Translations under genes and position numbers: made by a program
Shown here: in pieces, positions 60,152 through 64,000 of the stretch
Layout of the letters: each line of letters begins with the position of its first letter
Numbering within the stretch: position 1 is the first letter of the stretch
DNA from: JANQLU01 sp964434955
GTDB taxonomy: Bacteria; Planctomycetota; Planctomycetia; Pirellulales; Pirellulaceae
NCBI GenBank assembly: GCA_964434955.1
Contig: CAYSXI010000002.1
Location: 44,362-108,361 of the forward strand
DNA length: 64,000 nucleotides
Reading direction: 5' to 3'
The notes under the pieces: generated by a model
The model's input: the letters and a program-made list of their open reading frames with translations, nothing else
Databases searched by the model: none
Told to the model about the DNA's origin: nothing

Positions 60152-62103
60152 TGATGCTTGCCGAAACTGCCTGGCAATCGACACTGGACTATTTCCAACA
60201 CTTGATCGCGACGCGGAATCTTACATTTTTCCTACTTACCGGGTTGGCCATACTCGCTGTCGCGTTCCTTGTTTTGACACGGACTCGCTGGGGACAGGCA
60301 AAACCGGTATCCAAGTGCATCGCACTTTCAATCCTTGCCCATGTGCTATTGGGCGGCTACGCGTGGGGCACGAAACTGATGTTTTCCGTTCCGACCATCG
60401 CACCGGCCGAACGATTCCAAGTTACGTTAACCAGCGACACACCTCCTCCAACCAAAAGCCATTCCAAACCAGAAGCAAAAAAACTGGCCCCTTGGAAAAA
60501 GTTTGACAACGCAAAAAGTTTTGAAGGCTCTATCCAACCGATTGAAAAACAAGAACTCGGTAAACCGTTTCAAGTCGAGAAAACGGATTCGTTCCGCCAG
60601 AAGTTGGAAGTGGTTGAGCCCAAGGTCGAAAAACAACCGGGGCCCGTTGCGGAATCAAAAACCGTTCCGAATTCGAGCAACGTGTCCCACCGAATCGAGA
60701 AACCAAAAACCGCGCCAGAAACTCTGAGCGTTGAACGCCGCGGCGAATCCGCGCCAAAAGGAAACTTGCTGCAGGCAAATACCGAGCAACCGGAGCGACT
60801 TCAAGCCGTTGACTCAAATATCGTACGCAACCCAAAAAACGAATCGGGTAGTACCGTGACAGGGGCCCTTCGTCCCAAGGTCAGTGACTTGGTCGAAAAT
60901 GTTCACCGCTCGGCAAAATCGTCGGACAACCAGTTTAACCCGGTCAACCAACGTTTGAAGGAAGTTCGCAACGACATCGGGCATTCCGTTCCCTTGGAGA
61001 ACCTGGCCAACTCAAGAGCGAAACGGTTTGACGGCCAGATCATGCCCGAGATTTACCGACTTCGTACCAGCAAGAACCGTCTCGAAGCGGTCAAAAAACT
61101 CGGAGGCAGCGCAAAAACGGAAGCCGCTGTCAAAGCCGCACTGAAATGGCTCGCCGCCAATCAACAGAAGGACGGTCGTTGGAACCCGCGTCAAACGGGA
61201 GGTGGTCAAGAACGACTGGTGCTTGGTCATCACCGACAAGGTGCTGGAACCAATGCCGATACCGGAATTTCGGGATTGGCAATTCTCGCATTCCTTGGAG
61301 CAGGACATACCCAACACGAAGGCCCTTATCGCGACAATATCAAACGTGGCCTCGACTTCTTGATCGCCAGCCAAAAAGCCAATGGCTCGTTGGAAGGTGG
61401 CGCAAAACTTTATGCCCGCACCTATTGTCACTCGATGGCCTTACTGGCCTTAAGCGAAGCGTTTGCCATTACCGGGGATGACGATCTCAAGTCGGCGGTC
61501 GAGAAGGGGGTTGATTTCAGTCTTCGTTCGCAAAGTCGAGTGGACGGCGGGTGGCGATACCAACCTGGCGATCCCGGAGACATGAGCCAATTTGGATGGC
61601 AAGTCATGGCGCTCAAGGCAGCCAAGGTTGGCGGAGTCGACGTTCCCGAACAGGCCTTCAAAAACATGCGCCATTTTCTGGGACGTTGTTCCTTTGGTAC
61701 CCACAAAGGCTTGGCTGCTTACCGACCTGTCGAACGCGTCAGCACGACGATGACCGCAGAAGCGTTGGTCTGCCGACATTTCCTGTACGGGGAAGTCGAT
61801 GAGAAAACGGCCAACGAAGCTTCATCTTACGTCCTGAAGACACCGCCATCCAAGGACAAGGTCAACTACTACTATTGGTATTACGGGACGTTGGCCATGT
61901 TTCAAACGGGTGGCGAATCCTGGCAAAAGTGGAACAACCAGATTGCACCAATTCTGGTTGGGTCACAAATTCGCTCAGGCGAAAACCAAGGAGCTTGGCC
62001 GGCTAACGGAATGTGGGCCGGCTATGGCGGGTCCGTTTATAGCACGGCGATGGCCACGCTCTCGCTGGAAGTCTATTACCGCTATTTGACGACCATCCGT
62101 TAG
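60148..62103 (+). CDS. TonB-like spacer fused to terpene-cyclase-fold toroid
   Basis: 651 residues, GGAGGA before the start and coupled to exbD by ATGA. Two membrane helices (about 24-44 and 52-75). Residues 85-310 are a Pro/Lys/Glu/Ser-rich, unfolded spacer like that of TonB. Residues 320-651 are an alpha/alpha toroid with prenyltransferase/squalene-oxidase repeats and QW-like motifs: NQQKDGRW, SQKANGSL, RSQSRVDGGWRYQPGD. The cyclase acid motif DxDD is not visible (NADTG stands in its place), so it is unlikely to make a triterpene. A TonB C-terminal domain is absent. A hairpin lies 15 bp after the stop. Confidence 0.85.
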   Translation: MMMLAETAWQSTLDYFQHLIATRNLTFFLLTGLAILAVAFLVLTRTRWGQAKPVSKCIALSILAHVLLGGYAWGTKLMFSVPTIAPAERFQVTLTSDTPPPTKSHSKPEAKKLAPWKKFDNAKSFEGSIQPIEKQELGKPFQVEKTDSFRQKLEVVEPKVEKQPGPVAESKTVPNSSNVSHRIEKPKTAPETLSVERRGESAPKGNLLQANTEQPERLQAVDSNIVRNPKNESGSTVTGALRPKVSDLVENVHRSAKSSDNQFNPVNQRLKEVRNDIGHSVPLENLANSRAKRFDGQIMPEIYRLRTSKNRLEAVKKLGGSAKTEAAVKAALKWLAANQQKDGRWNPRQTGGGQERLVLGHHRQGAGTNADTGISGLAILAFLGAGHTQHEGPYRDNIKRGLDFLIASQKANGSLEGGAKLYARTYCHSMALLALSEAFAITGDDDLKSAVEKGVDFSLRSQSRVDGGWRYQPGDPGDMSQFGWQVMALKAAKVGGVDVPEQAFKNMRHFLGRCSFGTHKGLAAYRPVERVSTTMTAEALVCRHFLYGEVDEKTANEASSYVLKTPPSKDKVNYYYWYYGTLAMFQTGGESWQKWNNQIAPILVGSQIRSGENQGAWPANGMWAGYGGSVYSTAMATLSLEVYYRYLTTIR

Positions 62104-62117
62104 GTTCCCCTTCGTCC

Positions 62118-62143
62118 GGCCGTGTATTCAATCATACGCGGCC
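62118..62143 (+). terminator. Hairpin after the ExbB/ExbD/toroid run
   Basis: Stem GGCCGTGTAT (62118-62127) and ATACGCGGCC (62134-62143), loop TCAATC, one wobble pair. No T tract follows, so it may be a weak or Rho-assisted terminator, or an RNA 3' end. Confidence 0.45.
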
Positions 62144-62435
62144 CAAATTTGGTGAAAAAGGTTTCCTGACGACTACAACTGTGGCATCCACCTACTAAAA
62201 TGTCGCTGCGGTTCCCAAAGGGTGCGCGGTCAGGTCAAAGAGTTAATCGCTGGTCGAAATAACGGTTCTTGAAGATTCGACGGGCGCTCGCTTGCCAGGC
62301 CGGATCAGTCGTCACACTCGATTTGATTCGGTGATCTATGACGGAATCGAGCCAGAAGGGCGTTTGGTTCGAACGCATTTACCTTTTTGGCCGTAGAATA
62401 CTGGTCTCGACACGCTCCAGCCATTTTAAAGATTC
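62144..62435. other. Intergenic region upstream of the NatA-like gene
   Basis: About 290 bp with no ORF above background. It should hold the promoter of the NatA/NatB-like operon. I see nothing else. Confidence 0.4.
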
Positions 62436-63242
62436 ATGATTACCGTCCGCGGACTTACCAAGCGATTTCGAAATGCGGAGGGCGACAAAGTTGCGGTCGA
62501 TGACGTCTCGTTTTCCGTGCAACCGGGAGAGGTCTTTGGCCTGCTCGGCCCCAATGGGGCTGGAAAGACCACCTCGTTGAGAATGATCCTCGGTTTGTTA
62601 CCGCCAGATGAAGGCGATGCGGAAATCGACGGATTCAATGTCTCCTTGCAGCCAGACGAAGTCAAACGTCGGATCGGTTATGCTTCGGCCAGTGTCGGCG
62701 TCTATCCCTGGCTGACGCCGACCGAAATGCTCTCTTTCTCTGCGGATCTTTACGACATCGATCCCAAGGTTGCGACGGAGCGAATTCGCGAGCTATCGAG
62801 ATTGCTCGATTTTCGCTCGATCATGAGCCAACGTTGCGCCACCTTGAGCACGGGACAGAAACAACGAATCAATCTCGCGCGAGCACTCATTCACGACCCC
62901 CCAGTGATGTTAATGGATGAGCCGACCAAAGGCCTCGACGTCGTCGGTAGTAAAGTCATTTTTGATTACATTGATTACCTCCGCAGCGTCAACAAAGCCG
63001 TGATCGTCTGCACCCACCGACTTGATGAAGCCGAGCGTCTTTGCGACCGGTTCGGCTTGCTTCATCATGGCGTGCTGCGTCAGCACGGAACCTTTGAGGA
63101 GTTGAAAAAAGTCACCGGGCGAGAGCATTTGACCGACATGTTCCTCGACGTGCTGGAACGGGAAGTGGGAGCCGTAAAACCGGGGAGCGAAATTAACACG
63201 GGCGCTGGCTTGCGACAAATCAATTCGGGGGATCAGCGTTGA
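62436..63242 (+). CDS. NatA-like ABC-2 exporter ATPase
   Basis: 268 residues. Walker A GPNGAGKTT at 38-46, signature LSTGQKQR, Walker B VMLMDEPTKGLD. The layout and late LRQHGTFEELKKVTG match sodium exporter NatA and related ABC-2 ATPases. The stop overlaps the possible TTG start of the permease gene. Confidence 0.93.
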   Translation: MITVRGLTKRFRNAEGDKVAVDDVSFSVQPGEVFGLLGPNGAGKTTSLRMILGLLPPDEGDAEIDGFNVSLQPDEVKRRIGYASASVGVYPWLTPTEMLSFSADLYDIDPKVATERIRELSRLLDFRSIMSQRCATLSTGQKQRINLARALIHDPPVMLMDEPTKGLDVVGSKVIFDYIDYLRSVNKAVIVCTHRLDEAERLCDRFGLLHHGVLRQHGTFEELKKVTGREHLTDMFLDVLEREVGAVKPGSEINTGAGLRQINSGDQR

Positions 63243-64000
63243 ACAAACCGGAATCCATGACGGGACGCGGTTTCAGCTTTAGCCGGCTTCGCCGGTTGGC
63301 GCTAAAAGAACTACGCGAGATTCTGCGAGACCGCCGAACGATCATCACGCTCGTCTTGATGCCAATTCTCGTCTATCCCTTGCTGGGGATCGCATTCAAA
63401 AAGTTTGTATTTCTGGGCGGTGGGGGCGGCGGCCAAGAACCTCCCGTCTACCGGGTGGCTTTTGAGTCGAAGCGTGATCGTTTGCTATTTGGCGTCATCA
63501 TGAATGATGCCGACATCACGGACCAATGGCTGAATGCGACCGAAGAAGAAAGAAAAAAAATAAAGCCGTTCAGTTTTGCAACTCCAAGAGAAGAGGATCC
63601 CGATCGGCTTGACGCAAAAAAGGACGATAAAAAGGATCGCGTTGCGGACGAGAACGACGACGGCGAATATAAACCAAAACTTGACCCTTACATTTTGGAA
63701 CCAGCCGAGTTTTCGCTCGAAGAGGCCGTTGCTTCCGGCGAATTCGATATCGCGATTCGCTTAAAGGATCCGACGCGTCGACTTCCATTCCGTTTCAGCA
63801 ATATTGAAATCGTCTCCGCGCAGGGAGTTCCGAGAAGTCGCGAGGCTGAAGCCTTTGTGATCAGCAAGTTGGAGACGATGCGCAACTATTGGATGCGCCG
63901 ATACGTCGATGAAGAAATGCCAAAATTGATGCGGGACGCCGGCGCCCAACGAAGCTTTCGCATGCTCGACCCCGTTTCACGTCGGGTCCTGATGGGACAC
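63239..64000 (+). CDS. NatB-like ABC-2 exporter permease, 5' part
   Basis: The frame is open from the TTG at 63239 (overlapping the ATPase stop) or the ATG at 63257 to the window end; about 250 residues are seen. RRLALKELREILRDRRTII leads into one hydrophobic helix (TLVLMPILVYPLLGIAFKKF), then a Gly run and a long soluble loop with a Lys/Asp/Glu-rich part (about residues 125-150). This is the NatB layout: one N-terminal helix, a large outer loop, then further helices outside the window. In planctomycetes this permease is often fused to a CPBP intramembrane protease; not checkable here. Confidence 0.85.
   Translation, partial: MNKPESMTGRGFSFSRLRRLALKELREILRDRRTIITLVLMPILVYPLLGIAFKKFVFLGGGGGGQEPPVYRVAFESKRDRLLFGVIMNDADITDQWLNATEEERKKIKPFSFATPREEDPDRLDAKKDDKKDRVADENDDGEYKPKLDPYILEPAEFSLEEAVASGEFDIAIRLKDPTRRLPFRFSNIEIVSAQGVPRSREAEAFVISKLETMRNYWMRRYVDEEMPKLMRDAGAQRSFRMLDPVSRRVLMGH

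Overview
The window looks like a marine planctomycete (Planctomycetota, probably a Pirellulaceae-like lineage). The evidence is the gene content: two exported sulfatases, a DUF1571 protein, a TPR protein with a C-terminal domain resembling the planctomycete TIGR03067 family, an exported Tricorn/S41 protease, several small lipoproteins, an FHA-GAF histidine kinase, an ExbB/ExbD pair beside a terpene-cyclase-fold protein, and a chromosome of roughly 50% GC with long intergenic gaps and short operons. I see no tRNA, rRNA, CRISPR array, transposase or phage gene. This is chromosomal backbone, not a mobile island. Two runs of N (21195-21233 and 50636-50735) are assembly gaps.

Layout. 1-2036: end of a Tricorn-like protease, sharing a two-way terminator with a DUF1571 protein. 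3531-6139: cytoplasmic FHA-GAF histidine kinase and two small lipoproteins. 6560-8365: ECF sigma factor and membrane-anchored putative anti-sigma factor. 8440-11018: YdcF-like protein and sulfatase 1. 11042-13214: tungstate-type ABC importer (tupA-tupB-tupC, each junction an ATGA overlap). 13396-16294: nucleotidyltransferase, GNAT, DinB/ClbS-like and glutamine amidotransferase-like genes. 16301-16909: two small ORFs in one frame separated by a single TAG; the downstream one is built from GQF repeats. 17029-22032: ABC-2 exporter operon (small membrane protein, large exported protein broken by an assembly gap, ATPase, permease). 22411-26874: gltB, without gltD beside it. 26983-31797: exported coiled-coil protein, MuiA-type DUF4139 protein, TPR/TIGR03067-like protein, nitroreductase. 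31806-38526: DUF4129 membrane protein with a very long Lys/Ser linker, cyclophilin, S9 peptidase, and an exported protein with one CxxCH haem motif. 38893-42472: CNNM/CorC protein, 2-hydroxyacid dehydrogenase, DUF2330 protein. 42518-46550: a three-domain LplT-acyltransferase-acyl-ACP synthetase fusion with a small membrane protein. 47055-50289: small membrane protein, STAS antagonist, RsbW-like kinase, membrane protein, glycerate 2-kinase. 50800-53991: pyruvate phosphate dikinase and a TPR protein. 54089-55567: sulfatase 2. 55799-62103: a run of a 1000-residue TPR protein, ExbB, ExbD and a protein joining two membrane segments and a TonB-like spacer to an alpha/alpha toroid. 62436-64000: NatA/NatB-like exporter, cut by the window end.

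The most unusual signals are: (1) the TPR-ExbB-ExbD-toroid operon, which looks like a proton-driven envelope machine whose TonB-like partner carries a terpene-cyclase fold; (2) short perfect tandem repeats (14, 14 and 17 nt units) lying 20-33 bp after the stop codons of three unrelated genes, together with in-frame 15-18 nt tandem repeats inside three coding genes; and (3) the GQF-repeat ORF that continues in frame after a TAG. Function assignments rest on reading motifs by eye; no database search was run.
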